From Folioceros fuciformis (Eukaryota; Anthocerotophyta; Anthocerotopsida; Anthocerotales), in assembly GCA_049999805.1 (NCBI GenBank), contig JBNGIO010005900.1:46251-110250 (forward strand): DNA of 64,000 nucleotides, written 5' to 3'. The stretch's first letter is position 1. Every line of letters starts with the position of its first letter. The translations under genes were made by a program, and so were the position numbers. The notes below the pieces were generated by a model. That model ran no database searches. It saw nothing but the letters and a program-made list of their open reading frames with translations, and was not told where the DNA came from. Below, in pieces: positions 31,337 to 42,492 of the stretch.

Positions 31337-32356
31337 TTAGAACCCCTGACCAAGCAGTTGTACAGGGAAGCGAAGAAACCCTGGAATACAGCTGAAAGCG
31401 CGTTATGGACTGATGACTGTATGTTACCCAAGCAACAGCAACCAGCTGAGATGCAAGGAGGGCATAACTTGAGTCGACGCTGAGGATTGTGGCAGGACTT
31501 GTCAGCAGTGCAAAGCCACTGATCACCCGCATACGAAGACACAAGCACGAATTTAGGTTTCATGTCATCTCAAGTGAAAGCCCAACCTGCGCAGTTCCAT
31601 AGAAAATACAAGGAATACATTAGGCCACCCTACTGCAGAGTGTAGAGAAAGCCAGCAGAAGTTATCTGCGCAGCAGATATGCTTACGGCACCATCCCGCA
31701 AAGTCAGTCCCTGCTTCTCCAGCATGTCAGCCATGAGTTCTCTGGCCTTGCACCCTGAACCTTGAAGCTCAACACCACGGGAGAAGAGAGAATAAAAGAC
31801 AGCAAACCAGGCCTTTGTCGCCAAGAGCAACATCCCCCCTCCACCTCTCGTTCCGCCGCAATGTCTGCAGAATAAACACAGAAATCAATCTATGACCCGT
31901 TCAGCCCTCCATAAACCTCGTCCGTAGGACTGTGTGCGTGTTACCAACCCACCATGGCTTGGGAGATGTGAAATCAAGTCCAATCCAATAATTCCCACTT
32001 TCTGTCAACATTTCTCCACTGAGACCTGGACCACATCCTACGCAGACCACAACCACGAACCATGCAAATTGTAGGTGTAAGACGCTAAACCCAACGTCTC
32101 TAAACCCAGCACTGAAATCTCACCAATGTCCAGAAGTGCTCTACGTGTACCGTGATCAAGCAACCCGAGTGTCTCCAGGCCCCTTCTACTCATCTTAGCC
32201 TGCAATATCGCCCGGAACAGAAACGGATAACCAAAACGCTCCCAACTCGAACCCGAGACTGACGAAAACGACCGAAATCCACGCAAGCATGCCAGTCCAG
32301 ACGGACTCCAAGACGACGACGGGCTGGGGCTTGTGCCGGGTTCGGAGCACTCCCAT

Positions 32357-34125
32357 TTCACGGTAGAGCTTTCAGATGTGATAACTTCATCCGTGCGAGT
32401 GGATTAGAGCGAGTGGGTGTAGTAGCATCGATGCCGCTCCAAATTATGTAGGAGCGATTATGTACGTGGGTCCCAAGATCCTGTAATTACGTGGAGTGTA
32501 GAGCGTGGAATATGAGTAGGTTCCTACCGCAGGGGATGGACCCGCCCGCACTCCACATTCTCTACGCTATCTTGCATAAGGTCTACCTGAATCCTGCAAC
32601 ATACTGTATGTGGGCTGGTTTTGGGTAGACGGCGATATGATTGTGCGCACCCACCAGCCTGGAGCTCTGGAAATGGAGGGGCCGGACCAGCAGCCTTCTC
32701 CCTCTCTTCATCGCAAACCAGTGTAGAGGGCTGCCAGGGACAGCGATTACAGGATCCTGATCGAGACACGTCACCGGAACTTGCAACTGGGTCCAGCGAC
32801 AGTTGTCAAGAAAGCAGCCAGGAGCATATTAAAGCAGTGCTGGCGTGTGGGCCGCCCTCCAGAGACCCCTGTCAGCGATCTTGTACAATGGTCCGCAGAA
32901 AATCCCGGTTCTCTCTCAAGGCCCGGGACCATCAAGCTGTGACCGAGGAGACAACTCTGTTGGCGTTTGCTGGCGCTCGGGTCCGGGAATAAAGGCATGA
33001 GTCCATCCACCATACTCCGCTTTACTGCACAGACAAAACCACAGGTGAATTTTCCTGCCACCTACGTTCACATCCATGCACCACAAACTTGCCATATCAC
33101 TACTGCCACACACGAGACCAGACCAAACGTCATGAGTGCAACCCAACTCTGCACTTCCACACAGGCAACCCAACTATTTTTCACCAGAACTGGACCAGAT
33201 AGCTAATTACTTTATCCGTTTGGGGTTCATATTTCGTGTTAGGCACTGGGCGAGCTCAGACACCGGTTAGGCAGGAAAACATGAAGTGCAGCAAATACAT
33301 AAGTTGCAAACCTTGGTCGATGAGAGATTCTCTCTGTGCACATCAACATCATCTTCAATCAATCCATCTTCTACACCCCTGCGATTAGCAAGGTAAGCAG
33401 ACTTTCATTAACATCCTCAAGGCAAAACTTTGAAACCGCCAAACAAGATGCACTGACTCGTGCGCCACTTTGGAATCTCTCATGCGCACTCATTCTAGGA
33501 AGGCAAGAGCGTTCGTCACCAGAGACAGATGATCCCATTCTACACGGTCAGGTTAGTTCTCTGTCTGGTCCAGCCCAGCGGGGACAGCAGATTTGTCAAA
33601 AGTTCTGACTGCATAAGGGTCATCATGCACTATCCCAAACTCACAGTACCCAACAAGACGCCAGACAAGACATACATGCAGGCCACAAAATTGACCATCT
33701 CATTAAAAGGGTAAATTTCCACGGCCAACATCTGGGGAACTTGAAAACCATGAATCCAGGAGCATAGAATGGCAAGGTGATTCTTAAAATAGTTAAAGGT
33801 GACACGAACCGGTCCGAGTCCACAAGCAGAATGTGACGCTCTCCGGAAAAGTTACAACTCCACCCGCATCGGGTTGTTTCACTGAACTCGTTAACCTCCT
33901 TGTTAATCTACTGCTATGCCACATCACTACAAAGGCCTCTACATACAGACTTGTCAGTCACTGAGAAAGTTAATTTAATCCACCTACCTGAGGTTTGTTC
34001 CAGCAGACCCAGCAGACCAAAACGTGTTATTCTATCATTACCCAGCATAGCTACAAAGCACTTCCACATTTCACATACTAGTGACTTTGAAGAAAGGCAC
34101 TCCATACCACCAAATATTGAGCGAC
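32357..34125. other. Spacer between the membrane-protein locus and TON1
   Basis: About 1.8 kb. A plus-strand open stretch at 32621-32992 (123 codons, Ser/Gln-rich) and a minus-strand stretch at about 33830-33640 (including MLAVEIYPFNEMVNFVACMY) look mildly coding-like, but neither has a recognisable family or full gene structure. The right part probably includes the TON1 3' untranslated region. No RNA gene or transposon recognised. Confidence 0.35.
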
Positions 34126-36472
34126 TTACTCTAAAGAGACATCATCCTCACTATCGCTGTAGAAGTATGCCGAGGAGCCTTTCTTTCTGTACACAATAAT
34201 AGTGTGTTACAAACAGTACACCAACAGATGATGTTCCCTAAACGGCACCTGGGGACCAAACCAAGGAGGCGAGATGCAGTCCAAACTAGAAAACAGAAAG
34301 GCTCTACCTGAGAGTGGACGATGCGCTCAAGCTCTTACTTTCGGCAGACTCTCCAGAAACCTCCCTACGTTTTGAAGATGTTTGCTGGTTACTCATGTTG
34401 CTCAGCCTGCTAGCATTGTCTTCGGAGGCTGTGTCATCATCTGTTGTACACATGGCCAAACATAAACAACCAGCGCTCCACACGGAAATATGAAGCAACT
34501 AGAGGGAAATTATCATAACTTACCGAGACCAATAGCATCAATCGCCGCCGTGTCCGAGGAAGCTGCAAATTTTGACTGACTGGAGCCGAACATCCAATCA
34601 AACAGTAAAACATCAAATTATCCACTTTACCAGAAGATCAAGCAACAAGAGAAAGTGACAACAAATGAGCAAACGCCATCATCTTATCCTGCAAGATTTT
34701 GACCTCGTCTTGGGATGTACCTAAGAATTAGAGGGCTGGTTGAAGGTTCTTTCCCAACTCGACCCCCTTCCGCAGTCTTCAGACCACTACGCTGATTGCC
34801 CTCATCACGCCGAACTACATCTTCTTTTTTCCCAACTGAAGGGGCTAGGCTATCCCTTGAAGCCACTGCGTGTACAAGACAACATAGCAACGATCACAGC
34901 ATCGTTGTAGCACTTAGTTTCAGTAAATCCGGCCCAGACAAATGAAGACCAGTGGGAAATAATATCTCAAGGGAAGAGTGTCTACGTAGGTTACATACCT
35001 GAGGCACCAGACTCTGACGAGTTGGAACTGGCAATGGAGGAAGAGGTTCCTCTAGCTGTTCCAATAGGTGTGAGACTGCAATCAGTTTGCAGAGTCAGCA
35101 AGAAAAAGTCAACAAAACTTGCAAATTTGATGCCACGCCTAGCAAAGGGATATGGGTTTACCCTCCAGGTCTTCGTAGAGGAGGAAGGTTCCCAAGCAGT
35201 GACGCAGGTGATCTCCCCGCAGCTTTGTCAGAGTCCTTAGTGGGCTCGTTGAAAGCAGCACTTTCAGCACCTCGATTTGCTGACCGCAGCAAGTTTGCGG
35301 CTTTAGAGCTTGATGGAGTTGCCACCTGCTGTGGGAAACCGATGAGCCATACAGCAAGCCTTAGGAATACTGTGCCTTAGTGCTTCAAACATCAATGAGA
35401 AGGTCACAAAGGCACACCCAGACTGAGCAGGAGACAATACAGGAGAAAACGCAGGTGTACTGTTACATAATGTACGTAGACCAGTTCAAAAATGCTAGCT
35501 CTTTTACCCCAGTTTTTAAGAACGCCTCCAAAACTTCTAAGAGGAGAGGACGAGAGTCGGAATCCTTGCTAGCGTCAGCCTCGTGCTTCAGTCCCAGTTT
35601 CTCTTCAAGCTCCGACCTTGAAAAGCCTTTGGACTGAAGGAAACACAGCTACTTTGGTTACACATCTAAGGAAACTGAATGCACTGCAACCAGACCCTAG
35701 AGACGAAATCACATTCTGCACATCAAACGGTTCCAACAATTGGGAAAGAAAGCTTAAAGACTAAAGCGTCTACGAGAGGGAGACACGAAGGCAAAATACC
35801 AAATTGCATTCGGGTAGATATACTTTGGCTGTGTGATCCAGCTCACACCATTCCAGGTACTCTAGGACGAGTGAACTCAGCAACTTGCCTGCATAGCATT
35901 GACGATCAACATAGACACGAATGCGAAATGCTACAAGCTTCTATTCAATTAAGACCACCACAAAAATCCTCTACAACATTGCTTCCATCTTCAGGGGAAG
36001 TAGATACGGCAGCAAGAAGCTACAGCATTTCCGCCTTTGAGAGCATAGGGTTATGAAGCCAGATTTGGTCGGGAGCTCAAGCGCAAAAACCTGTCGCAGA
36101 GTTGTGAAGCTTTTTGGCCCGTTCATTGCAGCCTCCCAGCAGCGCAAATGCTGCATCTTCACCTTCAGATGCCCTGTCCTGCTCCTCAATGGCCGCAAAG
36201 ACATTTGCCCTCAATTCTGCCTGCATTTGCCAAGACAGCATGAACAACAAACATCCCAACCACACTCCTGAAGAAAACAGGACTCCACGCCCTAGCTCCT
36301 TGCATCTGACACCGAGGAGATGCGCGAAGGGATATCCCGACTGAAACCAGAATACACATCAAGGCAAGGCGGGCAGAATGCGGACCCTGATGCGCGCAAG
36401 GACTCCCTTCTTTTCAAGAGTCTTGGTCACCAGGGACTTAAGGTCCATCATCTCTCGCATGTAGTCGTCCAT
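34126..36472 (-). CDS. TON1: TONNEAU1 (TON1) cortical-microtubule/centrosomal FOP-like protein, 10 exons
   Basis: TON1 with TRM proteins and PP2A forms the TTP complex that organises cortical microtubules and the preprophase band. Exons 36472-36386, 36220-36091, 35888-35800, 35633-35508, 35328-35162, 35075-34999, 34865-34721, 34579-34524, 34440-34308 and 34186-34126 keep phase and give ~356 aa. Landmarks: MDDYMREMMDLKSLVTKTLE, RAELRANVFAAIEEQDRAS, LLGGCNERAKKLHNSATG, SSLVLEYLEWCELDHTAKVY then LPECNL (the LisH-like dimerisation part), SRSELEEKLGL and SRPLLLEVLEAFLKTG. After residue ~145 it is low-complexity, Ser-rich, and ends YFYSDSEDDVSLE. Arabidopsis TON1 is ~260 aa, so the tail is longer here. 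Splice choice of the tail exons rests on phase. Confidence 0.9.
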
Positions 36473-37616
36473 ACCTCCCCGCCGGGGCCGCAAGCATGTG
36501 TGCTAGGAATAAACTAGAGCTCGCACTGAAGATCGGATCAGATCCCTCACCAGCCCGTGAAGACCAGAGCTCGAGTTTTCTCACCCCCTTGGCGACTGCT
36601 TTCTGCTGCAACCTTCCAAGCACACAAACACGTTCCTATCACCACAAGCCTACACACCAGCAATATCAGGTTTTGGAAGACCTGTAGCATAGTGAAAACA
36701 GTTACCCTTGACGATCGTGTCGCGCATTTCAGCACAGGCAAAATTGTGTGAAGCTCAGACACCAAGCACTGGAAACGCATTTGAAGACAGGCACAGAGTT
36801 CGATTGCGTGATACGACACAACACTAAAGTTCAGACAGTGTCCCTCCCTCGACAAAGCACGAGATCTGGATCCTTGCGCGGGAGCAGGGCTGTTGCATTC
36901 AAACGCTGTTGGCGAATCATTCCTGCTTGCCCCCCTTGTTCGAAAACAGTCTACCTCACCGTCCGTAAGCGCCTGTTCGTTTCGTGTGCAGCGAATTACC
37001 GAAGTCTATAAATACCGTCTCTAACTTGGTATGTAAGTACGGACATTGCCTAGCTCTCCCTACGTAACCCCCAAGATACTTTGAAGACAAGACGCTTCCA
37101 ACCATGAATTGTGAGAGCCTGGACCCGTTCGCAGTGCCCAGTTTGCTGTAATCCGCGAAATGGCCTAGCTCACATTCTCGTCTCCGCCATTCAACCCTGT
37201 GGTCACCTCTGTGATCCAATCTACTTCTACTGCCATGCTAAGTATCGGGAGTCCAACAAAAACTGCTGAAACAGCCACCCGCGGGAAACCCTTGGAATTG
37301 CCCGGTGGTGCAAAATGTACATCGTTGGGGTTGTTCCACGGTGACATTCTGGAGGACCTCCAGCAGTCAGGTACTTTTGAATCAGTTTCACAGCTGCTCG
37401 TGCGTCCTCTACAATGGAAGTGGCAGAGTGGTTATTCGTTGAGACCAAACTGCCATTTCGATTACGCAGACTCCCTCCTTCAGATGTGACCATGAACTTT
37501 CCTTGTCTGCCGCTGTCCGAACCCAGACATGAATTAACCCTGATTTTGCCCTATTAGACAAGCTGTCCAGGGTTGGGTTCTTCGAAGAGCACGCCAGCCT
37601 GGAGGAGCCCCAAGAG
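36473..37616. other. Spacer between TON1 and the DNA glycosylase, with a degraded exon copy
   Basis: About 1.1 kb. The left end should carry the TON1 promoter. At about 37325-37460 lies a diverged copy of the glycosylase 3' end (described separately). Other open stretches show no recognisable motif. Confidence 0.45.
37325..37460 (-). pseudogene. Degraded duplicate of the last-exon end of the adjacent DNA glycosylase
   Basis: On the minus strand this reads HSATSIVEDARAAVKLIQK, matching NSATSCIEDDKAAVKLIKNE at the end of the glycosylase (37617-37690). DNA similarity continues downstream in the 3' untranslated part: ctggaggacctccagcagtc near 37350 against ctggaggagccccaagagtc near 37598. The offset is ~245 bases in the same orientation, so this is an old short tandem duplication of the gene's 3' end. 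Confidence 0.7.
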
Positions 37617-39771
37617 TCATTCGTTCTTGATCAATTTCACTGCTGCTTTGTCATCCTCTATGCAGGACGTTGCAGAGTTCTTCCTTGAGAGAAAATTGCC
37701 AGTCCAATCAAGCAGAGGACAGGGACCTTCTGACTTCTTCCGGGGCCTCCCACCAGCAGCACAATGTGGGCAGCTTCTCCCATGGGTGACAAACATGCAA
37801 TGGAGATCAAACTTGAGATGGTTAGGAATTCGCTCGTTCAGATGTAGGTATGTCCTTTCCCTGTCGGCATCTGGAGGGACCCAGCCAAGCATCTTAGAGA
37901 TCCTGAAAACCTGCAGTTCGGATGACAAAAACGTTCCAGTTAGATCCGAGCGATAAGCAAAGCTTCGGCAGAACATGATCCACAACGCCCCCAAAAAGGC
38001 TTACATGGGTGTCGACAGGGAACTCGTCTCGCTGGAGATGGAACATCAACACACAGGCCACCGTCTTGGGTCCTACTCCCTTGAACCGGCCGAGCTCTGC
38101 CTTGATTGCTTCCTCGGACATATGACGGAGGTGCTCCAAGCATATCTTGCCACGTTCTTCCAGCAAAGTGGTGAGTATGGTTTGGATACGCTGTCCTTTG
38201 GTGGCGGCTAGACCCGCACACCTAATAGCATCGGCCACTGCAGCCGGTTCTGCTCGCTGAACCTGCACATGGTTCAGTCACGGGGTCGATCGGGGTGACC
38301 ATTCCTGAGAAACACCTTGACAAACGAGCATCCAAGCCTTACCTCTTCCCACGTAGGAAAAACTTTCTTCAGATTGTGAAAAGCTTTTGACGAGTTCGAA
38401 TCAGTTGTGTTCTGCGACAGGATTGTTCCCACCAGGGAGTCCAGCACGGACCGTTGAACACTGGGAATCCCAATAACGGCCTCGTCATTCAACACGCAGG
38501 AGAGAGCGAGCCTGTCTTCAGGAGAATACTCCAGTTTATCCACCGTCCACGATCGCTCATCCACACCGCTGCACCCTGCCTCCGCGCTGCTGCCATCCAC
38601 GACCCCGGACTGACCATCCTGCCAGGAATGACCCATCCCCATCAGCGGAAAGAGCAACCAACCGGCCACCAGCTTTGCAGGCAACAATGTCACGGTCACT
38701 CACAGAAAGGTAAGAAAGAGCCAGCACCGCACTGCCGTCAGTTCTGCAATCGCTATTCGGCCCTGTTCCATCCCGAATGGCTGTGGGGGTAACCCGGCTC
38801 CGCCGCCGGTGCCGCTCAAACTCGGGAGGGGATCCGTGAATCCTGTACAAACGCTCAGCCACTTCCCTGCATTCTTCCGCATAAGGACGGCAGTAATTCG
38901 GGTACGGCCCGTTGTAAACAGACACACCCGAAGCCTCCTCACCCGGCGGTGATGCTGCCAAGACAACTGAGCCAGCCACGGGTGCAACAGCAGCAGCTGC
39001 AGGCCGTGTTCTCGCGCGCCTGGAAGACGAGGAAGAATCCAGAACTTCTCCACCACCTACATCACGGGCAAACACCAGCTCCCTCGCAGCACGCACAAGC
39101 ATCGGCTTCACATCCTCCGGCTCCCTCCCAGGACCCACAAGCACAGGCTTCACATACTCCACCTCCTCGGACCCCACAGCCTCCTCCTTCACAATCATCT
39201 CCCCGATCCTGGGCACCTTCCCCGGGCCATCCCGGCCTTCCTCGGACTCCGGCCCCGAGCTGGGCACGGACGTGAACCTCTTCCGCTTCCCCCCTGCCTC
39301 CACCCGCTGCAGGGACCCCTTCACCGGAGCCGGGACGCCAACGCCTGCTCTGCCATTGCCCGCATTCCGCAGCGTCCTCCTCCTAGTCCTGGGTCCCAGC
39401 TTGGGCTCGTCCTTCTCCTTGTCCTCCTCCACCACCTCCTGCTTCACAATCCCCGGCAGCCCGCCCGCCACAGCATCGAAGTCCAGCTTCCGCTTGCTCC
39501 CCTGCTGCTTCTTCCCGACCGCGCGGCTCAATTGATACCGCTGTGCAGGCAGCACCATCTCCGAGCTCCCGCCTAGCTCCCATGCCGGCACCGTGGCCTC
39601 TTGGGGGCTGGGCGTGAGCGCGGTCACTGAGCTTCGAACTCCCCCCTCGCTCCTGGAGCCCAGCTTGAGCTTCGTGGGCGATGGCGCCAGGCGCACACTA
39701 AGCGCAGCAAGGCTCCTCCGCCCAGCCGCCATCACCCACACTCCGCCGAACACTCCAGCGAGAACCTTCAT
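37617..39771 (-). CDS. HhH-GPD superfamily DNA glycosylase (At3g47830-like), 4 exons
   Basis: Nuclear base-excision-repair-type glycosylase related to endonuclease III and to DEMETER/ROS1 catalytic domains. Exons 39771-38704, 38618-38343, 38262-38005 and 37910-37617 join in phase (the start could instead be the ATG at 39732). The long exon 1 encodes a disordered, basic/acidic N-terminus with NLS-like KRKRF, then YPNYCRPYAEECREVAERLY. The catalytic part reads SLVGTILSQNTTDSNSSKAF, AIRCAGLAATKGQRI, RFKGVGPKTVACVLMFHLQ (HhH with catalytic Lys) and DEFPVDTHV (catalytic Asp), then LGWVPPDADRERTYLHLN, CMFVTHGRSCPHC and a further Cys (CPL), a widely spaced version of the iron-sulphur cysteines also present in the Arabidopsis protein as I recall it. 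The exon 4 tail (KAAVKLIKNE) is partly duplicated downstream. Confidence 0.9.
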
Positions 39772-40078
39772 CCAGCAAACGCCTAAATCATCGAGCCGAA
39801 TCTCGACACAGAGTATAAGGCCCGCCAGAAGTCGTAGGCCAACGAAGATGCCGCCGTATCGTGCTCCGATGGCGAACCCACAGTCCCCTCCCCGACACCG
39901 ACACACGGCAAGAACCAATGAGCGGGAGAGAAACTCCCGCCACGCACTGCGTTTCCCGCCACGCCGTGACGTGGCTCCTGCTCTCTCCTCCCCATGCCTT
40001 CTGTCTACTGCAGGACAGGGATCTCTTCTTCAGGAGGCTAAGAATGGTCGTACATTTCTCCTTTCCCGCACCGCCGGA
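39772..40078. promoter_or_regulatory. Divergent promoter between the DNA glycosylase and the aluminium-resistance-type enzyme
   Basis: About 307 bases between two head-to-head start codons (346 if the inner glycosylase ATG is used), so the two genes likely share a bidirectional promoter. The interval contains ctcccgccacgc and tttcccgccacgcc direct near-repeats (39935-39965), with ttcccgcc/ctcccgcc resembling plant E2F sites (TTTSSCGS). That reading is tentative. Confidence 0.5.
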
Positions 40079-42492
40079 ATGGCGGCGATGGCGATCGTGC
40101 TTCCTTACCAGCTCCAACCTCTATTCTGCAAACAGGAGGTTGCTGCGAAAAGCTGGAGGGGTGGTACCAGACTGGTAGCTGTGCGAAGCTCTCTCTCGAC
40201 GGACTCGTCGCCTTTCTGCAGTGAGGTAGGGAGATGCAGGTGGTGGAGCGGACACGTTTTGCCTCATACGGGATAATTCGGAGTGACGATTGGCATGCGG
40301 TGTGGGCAGGTGGTGGAGGCTGTGAGTGCGCTGGGTCCGCATTTCGCAGCTGTGGACGGGATGGTTGCTATGAACATCAACCGAGTGCTCAAAGCCTACG
40401 CAAATGCCCGCGTTGGATCTCATGTGAGAGTGCTGCTCTGGCTGCTTTGGGTCTGGATTTTGGACTCGCTGGGTTCTGAATCAGCAGCTATGGTGCAGCA
40501 TTTTGCAGGCACCACAGGGTACGGGCACAGCGATGCGGGAGGGCGTGAAGCTCTGGACAAGGCTTTTGCTGAGGTTGTCGGTGCAGAGGCTGCCCTAGTC
40601 CGTTCTCAGGTCAATGCTGCGGGGTGCCATCTTCTCTGCTTCTCGTGAATCATCCATGGAAGGAAGTGTCTCCGCTGATGGGTGGCTTTCTCCTGCGTGA
40701 ATGCAGTTTTTCTCTGGGACACATGCCATTGCCTGCGCACTCTTTGCTGCTCTTCGACCTGACGGCGAGGTAGACATTGGCTTCACTGCGTTCTGATCCT
40801 TGCCGCAATGGGCTTGCTTGCCGGATTGGATTGGGCTTTTATGGTCTGTTCCAGCTGCTGTCAGTTGCAGGTGCACCGTATGACACTTTGGAGGAAGTGA
40901 TCGGCTTGCGCGGCTCATCAGGGCAAGGGTCGCTGAGAGAGTTTGGTGTTTCCTACAGAGAGATCCAAGTAGGATGTTCCTGCGTCTGCAGACCATTGTT
41001 TCCATCTTCTGTGCCTCACAAAGTGTGTTTCAACAGTTCCTTCTGGTGTAGCTTGCTGCAGATGGGGGACTCGATTGGGAGGCTCTCTCTGTCGGAGTGA
41101 GGCCTGAGACACAGTGTGCCTTGATTCAGCGATCCTGTGGATATTCATGGCGGCAGACGTTGAGTGTGTCGGAGATCCAGCGTGCCATTGAGATCATCAA
41201 GGCGAGTCGTATACCATCCCTGAAACTACAGCCAGGTTTGCTTGGAGCTCCATCCATCGTAGTGCTTCGCTGCTCGTACCTGATTAGTTGATTTGATCAT
41301 CAAATCCGAACATGTCCATGTTGTGTGAACCGTGAGACGTGGATGCACTCCCTTTCTTTCAGGCACAAAATCCCAACTGTGTTGTTGTCGTTGATAACTG
41401 TTATGGCGAGTTCATAGAGACCTCGGAGCCAACTGCTGTGGTACATGCTGTCCCCTCCCTCCCACTCTGGTTGTCTTGCCCTCTCCATTCTCCGGTCTCA
41501 AGGTTCTCCGATTCTCATGCTCAGTCTCCTCACGTCAGGGAGCGGACCTAATGGCTGGCAGCCTTATCAAGAACCCTGGGGGCACCATTGCGCCTACAGG
41601 GGGCTACGTAGCAGGCAAGGCCGAGAAGGTAGCAGGAGCAGCTGCCCGCCTCTCAGCCCCTGGCATAGGCATGGACTCTGGCTCGACTTCTGGCGAGGTG
41701 ATGCGTCTCATGTTCCAGGGCCTCTTCCTTGCTCCTCAGATGGTGGGGGAAGCTATCAAGGTGACCATCTATTTCCCCCGAAACTAAACCACGCTACGGT
41801 GGTAAGCATCTTTTACACCATATCGGATGCTGGCTCCCACGCTTGCAGAGCTCCTTGCTGGTGGCAGAGGTGATGGCAGCTGAAGGCTTCAGAGTACAAC
41901 CTGCCCCCCGAGTGAAACGTCGCGACATCATCCAGGTACCGGCCTTCCAGACGAGCGTTTCTGCTACTTCCGTTCCACCCTTGACCATCCCCTGCCCTCC
42001 TCCCCACTCTTTGCGCTTCGGCACCTGCGCAGGCAGTGGAGCTGGGAGACCGGCAGCGCCTGCTCACCTTCTGCGCTGCAGTGCAGAAGCGTTGTCCTAT
42101 CGGTTCCTACATCCAGCCAATGGCAGGGGCCACTGCAGGTTACGAGTCTGAGGTACGCTGCAGCGACACACTGAGATGTGCAGGCTGGAGAGAGCCAGGG
42201 CTAATTCCGCTGCTGGTGCTGCATGGTGAATCAAACCAGGTTGTTTTCGCAGACGGCACATTTGTGGACGGCAGCACCAGTGAGCTGTCGTGCGACGGAC
42301 CCTTGAGGGAACCCTTTGTTGTCTTCTGTCAGGTCCGTGGTGATTTACCTTCTACTGTCACATTGGCCTCCCTTCTTGGCTTGATGAGCTGTCGAACCTG
42401 CATCCTCTCTGCAGGGAGGCACTCACTGGACTCACTGGGCCCTGGCCTTGGACGATGTGCTGAGCTCGTTGCGGAAGCTGGAGGCGGATTAG
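40079..42492 (+). CDS. PLP-dependent enzyme of the aluminium-resistance (Alum_res) / methionine-gamma-lyase-like family, 12 exons
   Basis: Fold-type I PLP enzyme; the bacterial family is annotated as aluminium resistance or cystathionine beta-lyase-like, and the plant role is unknown. Exons 40079-40225, 40310-40423, 40499-40609, 40707-40769, 40855-40968, 41052-41201, 41363-41440, 41539-41760, 41849-41935, 42033-42152, 42240-42332 and 42415-42492 all fall on codon boundaries, giving ~458 aa. Landmarks: HHFAGTTGYGHSDAGGREAL, VVGAEAALVRSQFFSGTHAI, LLSVAGAPYDTLEEVIGL, NCVVVVDNCYGEF (PLP-binding Asp), GADLMAGSLIKNPGG with the Schiff-base Lys, GYVAG, MDSGSTSGEVMRLMFQGLFL, PIGSYIQPMAGATAGYESE and GGTHWTHW. 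The N-terminus (~45 residues) is transit-peptide-like. The intron after exon 6 appears to use a GC donor (AAG|GCGAGT). Confidence 0.9.

Larger units (their letters stand above)
30267..32356 (-). pseudogene. Unrecognised multi-exon membrane-protein locus, probably disrupted
   Basis: Minus-strand coding-like pieces in order: an ATG at 32356 opening MGVLRTRHKPQPVVVLESVW and a hydrophobic span to ~32200; KAWFAVFYSLFSRGVELQGS and MADMLEKQGLTLRDG (31830-31680); VISGFALLTSPATILSVDSS (~31540-31450); GFFASLYNCLVRGSKAVLHL then YPENAAEVEMNTMAAVIA (31390-31250); and near the 3' end KPAFVFYDKHGEPIR with a stop at 30267. I do not recognise the family, and not every splice link could be made. An 80-bp tandem duplication inside the GFFASLYN exon brings in a stop, and a large inverted repeat sits further 3'. 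Either a pseudogene or a gene with alternative splicing. Confidence 0.35.

Noticed and set aside
31163-31345. CRISPR-like or regulatory repeat in the 80-bp duplication
   Set aside because: Only two direct copies with no spacers; it is a simple tandem duplication of exon sequence in a plant nuclear genome.
39272-40276. Plus-strand frames opposite glycosylase exon 1
   Set aside because: Pro/Ser/Thr-rich shadows of the GC-rich disordered N-terminus on the other strand.
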